Below, piece after piece: positions 42,217-50,308 of a DNA stretch of 64,000 nt (the stretch's first letter is position 1; each line of letters begins with the position of its first letter). Below the pieces are notes generated by a model. It saw nothing but the letters and a program-made list of their open reading frames with translations. It did not search any database and had not been told where the DNA came from. The stretch comes from Bermanella sp036960565 (GTDB taxonomy: Bacteria; Pseudomonadota; Gammaproteobacteria; Pseudomonadales; Oceanobacteraceae): contig JBALXQ010000013.1 of assembly GCA_036960565.1 (NCBI GenBank), positions 1-64,000 of the forward strand. Direction: 5' to 3'. The position numbers and the translations under genes were made by a program.

Positions 42217-43530
42217 TTATTGCCTGTGGCCTCGAGTAGAGCGGCTGGGTGCCCAACGGGCAATGCAGGCTAGTGCCAGTAAAAATACAAACATGAAGGC
42301 ATTAGCTGGAATTTGCAGGTTATAGTCAACACTGGAGTGTATAAGTAGGGCGACGATCCCCATGCAGGCACCAAAGCCCAATCCTTTATGTAAGCTGCTA
42401 TGTCGTAGGTACATTGCTTGGATGGCCCAATACAAGCACCATAAAACTGAGCAGGCCAATAACGTAAAGGCAATTAAGCCAAACTCTGCTAAAAATTGTA
42501 AGTAATCGTTAAAGGCATGGCGCACCGTTAAGGAGGCCTTAAGATTGGGACCTCTGTTAGATGGATAGATGTGCCTGTAGTTGCCTACGCCAATACCGGT
42601 TAAGGGGTGTTGTTGCCAAATATTCAGCGTGTCTTGGGCTATTTCATCACGTACCTCAGATTTTGCGCTAGTGGCTTGTAGGCGTTGTGCAACTTTATCT
42701 ACGCCAAAAAAAGTGCCCACTATGGCAACGTCAATTATTAATAGGCTACTTAGTAATATAACGGTGCTACGGGATTTATTTTTCATTAACAGTAGAGCTA
42801 GGGCACCGGTAATAAGTAGGCTTGCAAAGAAGGCTGTATTGCCCATGCGCGAGCGGCTTAATACCAAGGCAATTACCATAATAGCTAAAAGTAAGCGCAT
42901 GATTATTTTAGGGCTTAATAAGGTCTCTATGCCTTGCCTTAATTTTTGCCGCCAATTGCCCTTTAGTGGTTGGCCCTGCGTTAATAAAAAGCCAATGCCA
43001 ATGGCCAGGCTTATTTCAAGATAGCCCGCAAAATGATTGCGGAAGTTAAATGTGCCTGTGGCCACGCCTTGGAATGAGGGTTTTTTAACAAAAAAGCCCC
43101 ACTCCAACCCGCTAAGTACCATGAGTGCGCCATACACAGCCTGAAAAGCGGCGGCGAAAATGATTAGCCAAATAATGCGCTTTATACGCTCTTTCTTTTC
43201 TAGCATTAATAGCGTTAAAGGTAAAAATAAACTGAGTGAAAGCCCTTTAATGAGTGCAAGGTAGTTGGTGTTGTTAAAGGGTGTTGGAGAAAAAAATAAT
43301 TGCATAGCTGCTACTAATTGGGCTGCCAATAATAGAAGGAAAATTGGTGTAGCCTTGGATAGCGCAAGAGGGGGGGGAGTGTTTTGATTTTTTTTAAAGC
43401 GCTGATCAAGTTCAAGTATTAATAAGGTGAAGCAGGTAAAACTGTATAGGCTCCAGGCCCAGATGGCATCACCACCAAAAGGCAAAGGGAGTATTAGTAT
43501 AAGTGCCTGATAGGCATGCCAGCGATTCAT
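42217..43530 (-). CDS. O-antigen ligase/polymerase family membrane protein
   Basis: About 437 residues with 11-12 hydrophobic helices and the Wzy_C/ligase signature in TGIGVGNYRHIYPSNRGP and VRHAFNDYLQFLAEFGL. It joins repeat units or transfers polymer to an acceptor in the periplasm. The ATG at 43530 (MNRWHAYQ) is chosen because a longer frame from 43608 begins with TTG inside the preceding terminator hairpin. An eight-C run within codons for NTPPPLAL (43370-43377 on the plus strand as G8) is a possible slip site. It is the second polymerase-like gene in the locus, besides 50309. Confidence 0.85.
   Translation of the reverse strand: MNRWHAYQALILILPLPFGGDAIWAWSLYSFTCFTLLILELDQRFKKNQNTPPPLALSKATPIFLLLLAAQLVAAMQLFFSPTPFNNTNYLALIKGLSLSLFLPLTLLMLEKKERIKRIIWLIIFAAAFQAVYGALMVLSGLEWGFFVKKPSFQGVATGTFNFRNHFAGYLEISLAIGIGFLLTQGQPLKGNWRQKLRQGIETLLSPKIIMRLLLAIMVIALVLSRSRMGNTAFFASLLITGALALLLMKNKSRSTVILLSSLLIIDVAIVGTFFGVDKVAQRLQATSAKSEVRDEIAQDTLNIWQQHPLTGIGVGNYRHIYPSNRGPNLKASLTVRHAFNDYLQFLAEFGLIAFTLLACSVLWCLYWAIQAMYLRHSSLHKGLGFGACMGIVALLIHSSVDYNLQIPANAFMFVFLLALACIARWAPSRSTRGHRQ
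43370..43377. repeat. G8/C8 homopolymer inside the O-antigen ligase-like gene
   Basis: Eight Gs on the plus strand, so eight Cs in the coding strand of the minus-strand gene, encoding the PPP of NTPPPLAL about 50 codons in. A change of one base would truncate the protein. Confidence 0.8.
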
Positions 43531-43593
43531 TTTTTTGAGTGGGTCCGGTGTAAGCTGTAGAGGCAATAGGTTGTATAATTCTTGCCAAAAAGC

Positions 43594-43623
43594 AAAATGC
43601 CCAGTCAATAACTGGGCATTTTT
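43594..43623 (-). terminator. Terminator between the alanine-rich gene and the ligase-like gene
   Basis: AAAATGCCCAGT (43594-43605) pairs with ACTGGGCATTTT (43611-43622), with A and T runs on both flanks. On the minus strand it follows the alanine-rich protein gene by about 33 bases. Confidence 0.85.
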
Positions 43624-43655
43624 GTATAGCTTTTTAATAGCGCAAAGCTAAGGGT

Positions 43656-44165
43656 TTACGGTAGAGCTTCAGGTGTAGTCTCTGCAATTACTACTACTGG
43701 CTCTGATGCAGGAGCGGCAGCTGCAGGTGTGGCAGCGGTTTGACCAGCGATAACATCTACAGCGGCAATGTTGTTAGCAGTGGCAGCAGCTTGAAGAGTT
43801 GCAGTGTCAGTACCGGCAGCTGCAACACCTTGAACAACTACGGCATCGCTTACACCAGCGTCTTGTGCGGCGCTCATTACGGCGGCAACAGTTTGGCCTG
43901 CACTAACAGCGGCTGTTGTAACAGTTGCAACGGCTTGTGCTTGGCTTAGGCCAGAATCAATGGCAGCGGCAATAACTACTTCAAGGCTAACACCGGCAGC
44001 GATAAGGTCGGCAACCGCTTGGTCGGCACAAGATGCGCCTTCGCAGTTGATAGTGGCTGCGGCAATAATGTCGGCAGCTGAAGAACCACTTTTAAGATCT
44101 GATTCAACAGAGGCAAAAGCAGGTAGGGTTGCGCTCAATAATAGAGCCATTGCTAGTTTACGCAT
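43656..44165 (-). CDS. Secreted alanine/valine-rich repeat protein of unknown function
   Basis: 169 residues. A signal peptide (MRKLAMALLLSATLPAFAS) is followed by a mature part that is over a third alanine. Loose repeats of about 23-30 residues share the pattern AADxGxSxxxVVxAAxxAG, for example LIAAGVSLEVVIAAAIDSGLS and VMSAAQDAGVSDAVVVQGVA. One cysteine pair (CEGASC) may form a small disulfide loop. The C-terminus is Ala/Pro/Glu-rich. I do not recognise a family. GGAA precedes the ATG and a strong terminator follows, so it is a single-gene transcript. The location beside the sulfated-polymer genes suggests a surface or matrix role. Confidence 0.75.
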   Translation of the reverse strand: MRKLAMALLLSATLPAFASVESDLKSGSSAADIIAAATINCEGASCADQAVADLIAAGVSLEVVIAAAIDSGLSQAQAVATVTTAAVSAGQTVAAVMSAAQDAGVSDAVVVQGVAAAGTDTATLQAAATANNIAAVDVIAGQTAATPAAAAPASEPVVVIAETTPEALP

Positions 44166-44514
44166 TTTTCATTCCATGAGACTAGTTATTTAGATTCGGC
44201 ACAGTATAGCGAATTATTGTGCGCTGCCAATAGTTTGCGAACGAATTAATGAAAAACAATGAGTTAAAGGTAAAGTTTCCAGTTGCGTGCAGTAAGGGGT
44301 GGGAGTTATTTGAAGTGCCCCCTTAACTCTAATTAGACAGGAGGCTATATAACCACTTCGAATAGCCTTTGCCATTTCATTTATAGTTCTCTTAGCGTAA
44401 TATGCGCGCAAAATTTGATCCAATACGCAGAATGGATATTCAGACTGTGTTGGGTGCAATGAATATTTTTATTTATTCCTGAAGGGCTCTTCAAGGACGT
44501 GGGTTGTAATACGT
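44166..44514. other. Divergent, hairpin-rich region ahead of cysC
   Basis: No gene is seen in these 349 bases. Visible structure includes TAAGGGG (44293-44299) with CCCCTTA (44319-44325), an outer pair GAGTTAA/TTAACTC around it, and AGGCTAT (44342-44348) with ATAGCCT (44362-44368). No convincing promoter could be assigned by eye for either direction. Confidence 0.65.
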
Positions 44515-45150
44515 ATGAATATTGTTTGGCATGAACACGAAATTACTAAAGAAAGTCGTGCGGCCCAAAAAAAGCAGCGCCCCTGTATTATATGGTTTAC
44601 CGGTTTAAGTGGTTCGGGAAAATCTACAATAGCGGGTGCGCTTGAGCAAAAGCTTAATGCCCTTTCCCAGCATACCTACCTTTTAGATGGTGATAATGTT
44701 CGCCATGGCCTAAATAAAGACCTTGCTTTTAGTGATGGTGACCGAATTGAAAATATTCGCCGCATAGGTGAAATGTCTAAATTGTTTGTAGATGCAGGCT
44801 TAATTGTATTGTCGGCCTTTATATCCCCCTTTAGAACAGAGCGCCGCATGGTGCGTGACCTAGTTGAAAAGGGCGAGTTCATAGAAGTGCACATGGACAC
44901 CCCCATAGATACCTGTGAAACCCGTGACCCTAAAGGCTTGTATAAAAAAGCCCGCGCAGGCGAAATTAAAAACTTCACCGGTATAGATTCAGAATACCAA
45001 ACCCCAGAACATGCCGAAGTAGTAATAAATACCGCTACCCAATCTATAGAAGAATGTGCAGATGCCATTATTGCCTACTTGGTAGGGGTTAATATTCTGC
45101 AAGCAGATGCGTTAAAGGCACTAGCTAAGCCCGCCCCTGAGCTAGCATAA
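44515..45150 (+). CDS. cysC: Adenylylsulfate kinase (APS kinase)
   Basis: Phosphorylates APS to PAPS, the sulfate donor. 211 residues with Walker A GLSGSGKST (30-38), DGDNVRHGLNKDL (58-70), the serine-containing FISPFRTER (102-110) and DPKGLYKKARAGEIKNFTGI (138-157). No cysN, cysD or cysH is present here, so APS must come from elsewhere. The setting within a polysaccharide locus that also encodes a sulfotransferase argues that this copy feeds polymer sulfation rather than cysteine synthesis. The DHH gene starts two bases after its stop. Confidence 0.95.
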   Translation: MNIVWHEHEITKESRAAQKKQRPCIIWFTGLSGSGKSTIAGALEQKLNALSQHTYLLDGDNVRHGLNKDLAFSDGDRIENIRRIGEMSKLFVDAGLIVLSAFISPFRTERRMVRDLVEKGEFIEVHMDTPIDTCETRDPKGLYKKARAGEIKNFTGIDSEYQTPEHAEVVINTATQSIEECADAIIAYLVGVNILQADALKALAKPAPELA

Positions 45151-45152
45151 AC

Positions 45153-46157
45153 ATGGCCGATTACGATTTATTCAACGGCGATGCCGACGGCATTTGCGCC
45201 CTTATTCAATTGCGCTTGGCCGAGCCTAAAGACAGTATTTTGGTTACCGGTATTAAACGCGACAATGAATTATTAAAAAAAATAGACGTTAAGGCAGGTG
45301 ATCAGGTCACTGTGCTGGATGTGTCTATGAAAAAAAATACCGCAGCATTACAAGTAGCGCTGGATAGGGGTGCAAGCGTTTTTTATTGTGATCATCATCA
45401 GGCGGGTGTTATTGCTCAGCATGAAAACCTGCAAGCGCATATTTATACGGAGTCGACCACTTGCACCTCTTTAATTGTAAATAAGTTATTAAATGGGCGC
45501 TTTCAAGAGTGGGCTATTGTCGCAGCCTTTGGTGATAACATTACAACTGTGGCACGCGAGCTATGTGAAAAACAAAATTACAGTGCTGATCAAGTAGAGC
45601 AAATACGTACACTGGGTATTTGTTTTAACTATAACGGCTATGGGTCAAGTCTTAGCGATTTATTTTACCACCCATCAGACTTGTACAAGGTTGCGGTGCA
45701 ATATGAATCGCCCTTTGATTTTATAAAGAAAGAGCCAAATGTTTTTGCTGCGTTGAAAAAGGGTTATACGCAGGATATGGAAAAAGCCTTATCGGTTAAG
45801 GCTGCGCATGAGAATGAAACGGCGGCTATGTTTATTTTGCCTAATGAAAAATGGGCGCGCCGTGTAAGTGGTGTGCTGGGGAACGAATTAGCAAATCGTT
45901 TTCCAGATAGAGCGCATGCCATCTTAACAGAAAATAAAGAGTTAACTGAGCGCGAAGAAAAGAATGATAGCCCGGTTGGTGATAAAGAGAAGACTTATAA
46001 AGTGAGTATTCGAGCGTCTAAAAGTAATCCGTTAGGGGCTGATGATATTGCTATGAAATTTGGTGGTGGTGGCCGTAAAGGTGCAGCAGGTATTGATGTT
46101 CTATTAGAATCCGATATAAGCCATTTTTACAGCTGTATTGAACTGCAATATACCTAA
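45153..46157 (+). CDS. DHH-family phosphoesterase, possible pAp phosphatase
   Basis: 334 residues of the DHH/DHHA1 superfamily. Metal-site motifs are NGDADGI (8-14), LDVS (55-58), the namesake CDHHQAG (79-85) and AFGDN (125-129). The C-terminal DHHA1 site reads FGGGGRKGAAGI (303-314), with glycine where GGGH is usual. Family members cut short RNAs, cyclic dinucleotides or pAp. Placed two bases after cysC and in the same run as a sulfotransferase, removal of the pAp by-product of sulfation is a reasonable inference, but not shown by sequence. Other roles are possible. Confidence 0.8.
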   Translation: MADYDLFNGDADGICALIQLRLAEPKDSILVTGIKRDNELLKKIDVKAGDQVTVLDVSMKKNTAALQVALDRGASVFYCDHHQAGVIAQHENLQAHIYTESTTCTSLIVNKLLNGRFQEWAIVAAFGDNITTVARELCEKQNYSADQVEQIRTLGICFNYNGYGSSLSDLFYHPSDLYKVAVQYESPFDFIKKEPNVFAALKKGYTQDMEKALSVKAAHENETAAMFILPNEKWARRVSGVLGNELANRFPDRAHAILTENKELTEREEKNDSPVGDKEKTYKVSIRASKSNPLGADDIAMKFGGGGRKGAAGIDVLLESDISHFYSCIELQYT

Positions 46158-46178
46158 ACGAAGACTAGGGAAGATTAA

Positions 46179-47177
46179 ATGAAAGTGCTGGTAACGGGAG
46201 CCGCAGGCTTCATTGGGATGCATGTTAGCAGGCGTTTGCTTGAATTGGGTGTGGATGTTGTAGGTTTAGATAACTTAAATTCATATTATGATGTGGCATT
46301 AAAGCACCACCGTTTGGCTCAAATTGAAAGTTACGATAACTTTAGTTTTGTAAAAATGGATTTGGCCGACCGTGAAGGAATGGCTGAATTCTTTAGGCAA
46401 GAGCAGTTTGATAGAGTAATTCATTTAGCCGCCCAGGCGGGTGTGCGCTACTCAATTGAGGCGCCGTTTGATTATGTAGACAGTAACCTAGTTGGCATGA
46501 TGACCATACTTGAAGGGTGTCGCAATAATAAGGTGAAGCACTTGGTTTATGCTTCATCTAGCTCTGTATATGGGATGAACCCCAAAATTCCATTTGCCAC
46601 GCAAGACTCGGTTGACCACCCTGTTTCCCTGTATGCTGCCACTAAAAAATCCAATGAATTAATGGCTCATTCATATTCTCATTTGTATGATATTCCCACT
46701 ACAGGTTTAAGGTTTTTTACAGTTTACGGACCTGCAGGTCGCCCCGACATGGCCCCTTGGTTATTTACCGATGCCATATTGAAGGGCGAGCCAATTAAGG
46801 TGTTTAACCACGGCAAGATGCAGCGCGACTTCACCTACATAGATGACATTGTAGATGGCGTAGTGAAAGTGTTGGATTGCATCCCGCAAGGGGATGAAGA
46901 GATAACGTTAGATCCTTCCCGCAGCACAGCTCCCTACAAAATCTATAATATCGGTAATAACCAACCCGTACAATTGGCTGATTTTATTCTGGCCATTGAA
47001 AAAGCTTGTGGAAAAACTGCTGAAAAAATCAACTTGCCTATGCAGCCTGGTGATGTGAAAAGGACATTTGCAGATATTGATGAGCTTGTTTCGTTGACGG
47101 GTGTGTCACCTAATACCTCTATTGAGGATGGAATGCAAAATTTTGTTGATTGGTTTCGTGGTTGGAAAAAACGTTAG
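46179..47177 (+). CDS. UDP-glucuronate 4-epimerase-like NAD-dependent epimerase
   Basis: 332 residues of the extended short-chain dehydrogenase class. NAD motif GAAGFIGMHVSRRL, then DNLNSYYDVALKHHRL, which is typical of UDP-GlcA epimerases, the catalytic SSSSVYG and YAATKKSNE, and RDFTYIDDIVDGV. It would make UDP-galacturonate from the UDP-glucuronate supplied by the Ugd encoded at 56436. It lies 21 bases after the DHH gene, same operon. Confidence 0.9.
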   Translation: MKVLVTGAAGFIGMHVSRRLLELGVDVVGLDNLNSYYDVALKHHRLAQIESYDNFSFVKMDLADREGMAEFFRQEQFDRVIHLAAQAGVRYSIEAPFDYVDSNLVGMMTILEGCRNNKVKHLVYASSSSVYGMNPKIPFATQDSVDHPVSLYAATKKSNELMAHSYSHLYDIPTTGLRFFTVYGPAGRPDMAPWLFTDAILKGEPIKVFNHGKMQRDFTYIDDIVDGVVKVLDCIPQGDEEITLDPSRSTAPYKIYNIGNNQPVQLADFILAIEKACGKTAEKINLPMQPGDVKRTFADIDELVSLTGVSPNTSIEDGMQNFVDWFRGWKKR

Positions 47178-47202
47178 TTGTAATTTATTGGTCTAAATAA
47201 TC

Positions 47203-48156
47203 ATGGGATTTATTTTGAGCGTAATTAAAAATGGAATTAAGAAGGCTTTAGCGATTGCTATTAGGCCTTTTATTTTACACAAATTTTTTAAAGACTCTAA
47301 GGTGCTGCCGTTAGAGGAGGGGCATCGAACAACTTATACTCAACTGCATACCAGTTATTGGCTAACCTTTTTTAAATTCCCTAATTTGATTAAATGTGAA
47401 GACTATAATCAGAAAATACAGTGGCTAAAGTTGTTTGATAATACCCCGTTAATGATTAAATGTGTTGATAAAGTACTTGTCCGTGATTACGTCACTGAAG
47501 TATTGGGTGAGGGCTACTTACCGGAGTTATATCAGGTTGCAGATTCATTTAACGAATTGGAGTTTAGCAAAATCCCTGAAAAATTTGTTTTAAAGACAAA
47601 TCACGATTCAGGGACTGTTTTTCTTGTGAAGGATAAAGACAAGGCCAATTATTCTAAAATGGAGGCTCAGGTGAAGCGGGCCTTAAATGAAAGATTTGGA
47701 AGTTTTGGTGGTGAATGGCCTTACCTTCAGGTTGTACCTAAAGTCTTTGCTGAGGAGTATTTGGACCCTACTAATCCCAAGCCTCCAGCGGATTACAAAT
47801 TCCATTGTGTAAATGGAAAAGTTGAGTGGCTACAGTATATTTATGATCGAGGAATTGAAACTAAAGAGGTTGTAGCTGATTCAAGGGGGAAGGTTCTAGA
47901 TATTCACTTTGATGAATCCATGACTAGTGTAAGAGAATTTGAAAGACCGATTGAGCTTAAAGTTATGGTTAAGATAGCTGAAAGGCTTTCCAAAGCGTTT
48001 AGGTATGTTCGAGTTGACTTGTATTTAGTAGAGGGGAAAGTACAGGTGGGAGAACTTACATTTTTCCCTATGTATGGGTGCTACAGTGGTGGTGGCCAAG
48101 CCTTGCTAGGAAAATATATGGATTTTGATCGCACTGAGTACCTATCTCCAGTTTGA
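47203..48156 (+). CDS. TupA-like ATP-grasp protein
   Basis: 317 residues matching the TupA-like ATP-grasp group found in polysaccharide clusters. Visible marks are YNQKIQWLKLFDNTPLMIKCVDKVLVRDYV, the strand KIPEKFVLKTNHDSGTVFLVKDK, the acidic FAEEYLD, and the metal-binding end region VRVDLYLVEGKVQVGELTFFP. TupA makes teichuronopeptide in Bacillus, so an amide link between an amino acid and a uronic acid is possible here, but the substrate is unknown. In-operon position after the uronate epimerase supports a uronic acid target. Confidence 0.78.
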   Translation: MGFILSVIKNGIKKALAIAIRPFILHKFFKDSKVLPLEEGHRTTYTQLHTSYWLTFFKFPNLIKCEDYNQKIQWLKLFDNTPLMIKCVDKVLVRDYVTEVLGEGYLPELYQVADSFNELEFSKIPEKFVLKTNHDSGTVFLVKDKDKANYSKMEAQVKRALNERFGSFGGEWPYLQVVPKVFAEEYLDPTNPKPPADYKFHCVNGKVEWLQYIYDRGIETKEVVADSRGKVLDIHFDESMTSVREFERPIELKVMVKIAERLSKAFRYVRVDLYLVEGKVQVGELTFFPMYGCYSGGGQALLGKYMDFDRTEYLSPV

Positions 48157-48230
48157 GCGACTAAATTGGTCAAGCGAAAAAGATAATTGTTGGCATTTAA
48201 AGTACATGTTGACTAGCTTTAATTCTTTAT

Positions 48231-48258
48231 TTATTTTATTTTATTTTATTTTATTTTA
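48231..48258. repeat. TTATT pentanucleotide tandem repeat before the sulfotransferase gene
   Basis: Five complete TTATT units plus TTA run right up to the GTG at 48259. Unit length five means a copy change alters spacing by half a helical turn. There is no ribosome-binding sequence between repeat and start. Confidence 0.92.
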
Positions 48259-49104
48259 GTGAATCATATGCCTATTGCCCATCCTGTTCCGCTAATTGAC
48301 CCAATTCGTAAGTATGTTCTTTTTACTAATGGTAAATGCGGTGGCACAACAATAAAATCTTGGTTTTTAAGTAATATAGATTTTTACCAGGCTGTAAGTA
48401 ACCCTTTTTATTCAGCCAAAAGATTTGGCCTTCTTTTTGCGATAGGGGGCTACTTAAAGTATTTTAATTCTAGATTGCAAGTAAAGGAAATGACAAACGC
48501 TGACCTCAGGGATTCTATTAATTTCTACCGGAGTGCGTATTCCAAAAGAAATGCTAAGGCACGATATAGTCTCGATTATAAAAAAATTATTATCACAAGA
48601 GATCCATTTAAGAGAGTGGTTAGTGGGTTTGTTGATAAATTCTGCGGTGAAGATAGAAATGAGGCTTGGGTAGCTGGTGTTGTTGAAAGCCATGGGAATA
48701 ATGGGGACTTTTCATTTTCTGATTTTGTTAACTATTTATGTAATGTGAAAGAAGAGCTTCATGACCCGCACTGGAGGCGACAAACATTTATAATTGATGG
48801 TGTGGATGTAGACTATTTTTTAAAACTTGAGAATATAGAAGAAGATTTTCGCTCTGTTTCTCATGTGGTAGGTGAAGAATTTTCAGATTACTTTGCGGTG
48901 AAAAGGCAAGGTAATATTTATAAGGACGATGCTAGCTGGAAATCTAATGAGGTACCTTATTTGTCGCAAAATGAAATAATGTCGCTTGCTGAAAAAGCTG
49001 GAAGCTTTCCGGGGCATTCTTGTTTTCTTAATGAAGAATTGAAAGTGAAAATCCGTAAGGTTTATGAAAAAGATTTCACGCGTTTTACTTATTACGATAA
49101 GTAA
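48259..49104 (+). CDS. Polysaccharide sulfotransferase (PAPS-dependent)
   Basis: 281 residues of the carbohydrate sulfotransferase class. The 5'-phosphosulfate loop is TNGKCGGTTIKSWF (23-36), where the usual lysine/threonine positions are kept, and the 3'-phosphate site is RDPFKRVVSGFVDKF (114-128). It would transfer sulfate from PAPS made by CysC to a sugar hydroxyl of the repeat unit, probably in the cytoplasm. The start may be GTG 48259 or ATG 48268; neither has a ribosome site because the TTATT repeat lies immediately ahead. This region is more AT-rich than the housekeeping genes, suggesting acquired DNA. Confidence 0.83.
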   Translation: MNHMPIAHPVPLIDPIRKYVLFTNGKCGGTTIKSWFLSNIDFYQAVSNPFYSAKRFGLLFAIGGYLKYFNSRLQVKEMTNADLRDSINFYRSAYSKRNAKARYSLDYKKIIITRDPFKRVVSGFVDKFCGEDRNEAWVAGVVESHGNNGDFSFSDFVNYLCNVKEELHDPHWRRQTFIIDGVDVDYFLKLENIEEDFRSVSHVVGEEFSDYFAVKRQGNIYKDDASWKSNEVPYLSQNEIMSLAEKAGSFPGHSCFLNEELKVKIRKVYEKDFTRFTYYDK

Positions 49105-49276
49105 AGCAGTCGTATCTATGGTTTGTTATTTGCCTTTTTTGAGTTGAAGAAAGTGAACAGTAAAATAATACAGCCTATTAGGTGAAATGTATGCCTAAGC
49201 TATCGTTGCAATATTGTCATTTTTTATTTTAAAACTATCTGATTACAACTAATTTATTGAAAGCAAGGGGAGGGGT

Positions 49277-50308
49277 ATGAAATATATCTTTGTTGTTCCA
49301 TCTATGCCTATGGGAGGGGCTGAAAAGCAAATTAGCTATCTGGTTGATCACCTAAGCTCAAAGGTATCAAATCAGGGTGAGGTAGTGGCTCTTCTTCAGG
49401 GACGTCCAGAGGATGTGTCCTTTGGGTTGGATGTTATGCAGAGTGGTCAAGCTAATGCAATTGTTAAAATGGTAGCTAGAATGCATGCATTTGTAGTTGC
49501 ATATTTTAAGTTGCTGACCCTTGGACAAACATTTGTTTTTTATAATCAGTTGTTCCTTCCTCTCGCTGTGGCCTTAAAATTTAGTGGTAAAAGAGTAGCC
49601 TTCTCTATTCGAGAGTATGATAAACGTTTTTATAGTGGCTGGAGAAAGTACTGCTTACAAAAAATGAACTTGATCTACACCAATACAGAGCGAGTCTCTA
49701 ACGAATCCTCTTTAATTGGTTGTGATGTGAAATTTGTTCGAAATTTCCATGCTTTTGAAAAAGAAGCATCATATAGACCTAATAAATCAAATGATTCTCT
49801 TAACTGCGTAATAGTAAGCAATGTGGAGCCACATAAGCACATTCATATAGCTATTAAGGCGCTAGAGGGTTTTTCGTGTAAGCTTGAAGTGTTAGGGAAA
49901 TGTGATAATCCTGAATACCTTGGTGAGTGTAAACGATTGGCTCAGGAATTAGGCGTTAATGCTTGCTTTCATGGTTTTGTAAATAGTGATGATGTGAATA
50001 GGTATTTACGAAATGCAGACTTGTTTCTGCATCCTTCTTCTCAAGAAGGTACGTCAAACGCGATACTTGGTGCCATTGATGTGGGGGTGCCAATGATTGT
50101 GTCTGATATTCCTGAGAATTTAGCCGTAGTCAGTAACTTGCAATATACTTTTAGGTTGGCCGATGTAAAGCATTTGAAAGATAAAATTGTTGAGTCCTTT
50201 AGTTGGTCAGCTAGTGGTGTCGCAACGTTAAGAGCTGACGTTGTTTTGCAATACTCAAATACGAATCTTATTGCACTAGATAAAATCCTAGAGAGGTTGG
50301 GTCGCTAG
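49277..50308 (+). CDS. GT4-type glycosyltransferase
   Basis: 343 residues with the GT-B fold. The N-terminal PSMPMGGAEKQISYLVDHL is the acceptor-side motif, and the C-terminal PSSQEGTSNAILGAIDVGVP is the donor-binding EX7E region. It adds one sugar to the lipid-linked repeat unit at the inner membrane. Strong GGGGAGGGG ribosome site. The gene following starts immediately after its stop codon. Confidence 0.85.
   Translation: MKYIFVVPSMPMGGAEKQISYLVDHLSSKVSNQGEVVALLQGRPEDVSFGLDVMQSGQANAIVKMVARMHAFVVAYFKLLTLGQTFVFYNQLFLPLAVALKFSGKRVAFSIREYDKRFYSGWRKYCLQKMNLIYTNTERVSNESSLIGCDVKFVRNFHAFEKEASYRPNKSNDSLNCVIVSNVEPHKHIHIAIKALEGFSCKLEVLGKCDNPEYLGECKRLAQELGVNACFHGFVNSDDVNRYLRNADLFLHPSSQEGTSNAILGAIDVGVPMIVSDIPENLAVVSNLQYTFRLADVKHLKDKIVESFSWSASGVATLRADVVLQYSNTNLIALDKILERLGR

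Noticed and set aside
43531..43608. N-terminal extension of the ligase-like protein from a TTG at 43608
   Set aside because: The TTG and next codons lie inside the terminator hairpin of the upstream gene. The methionine at 43530 directly precedes the hydrophobic part.
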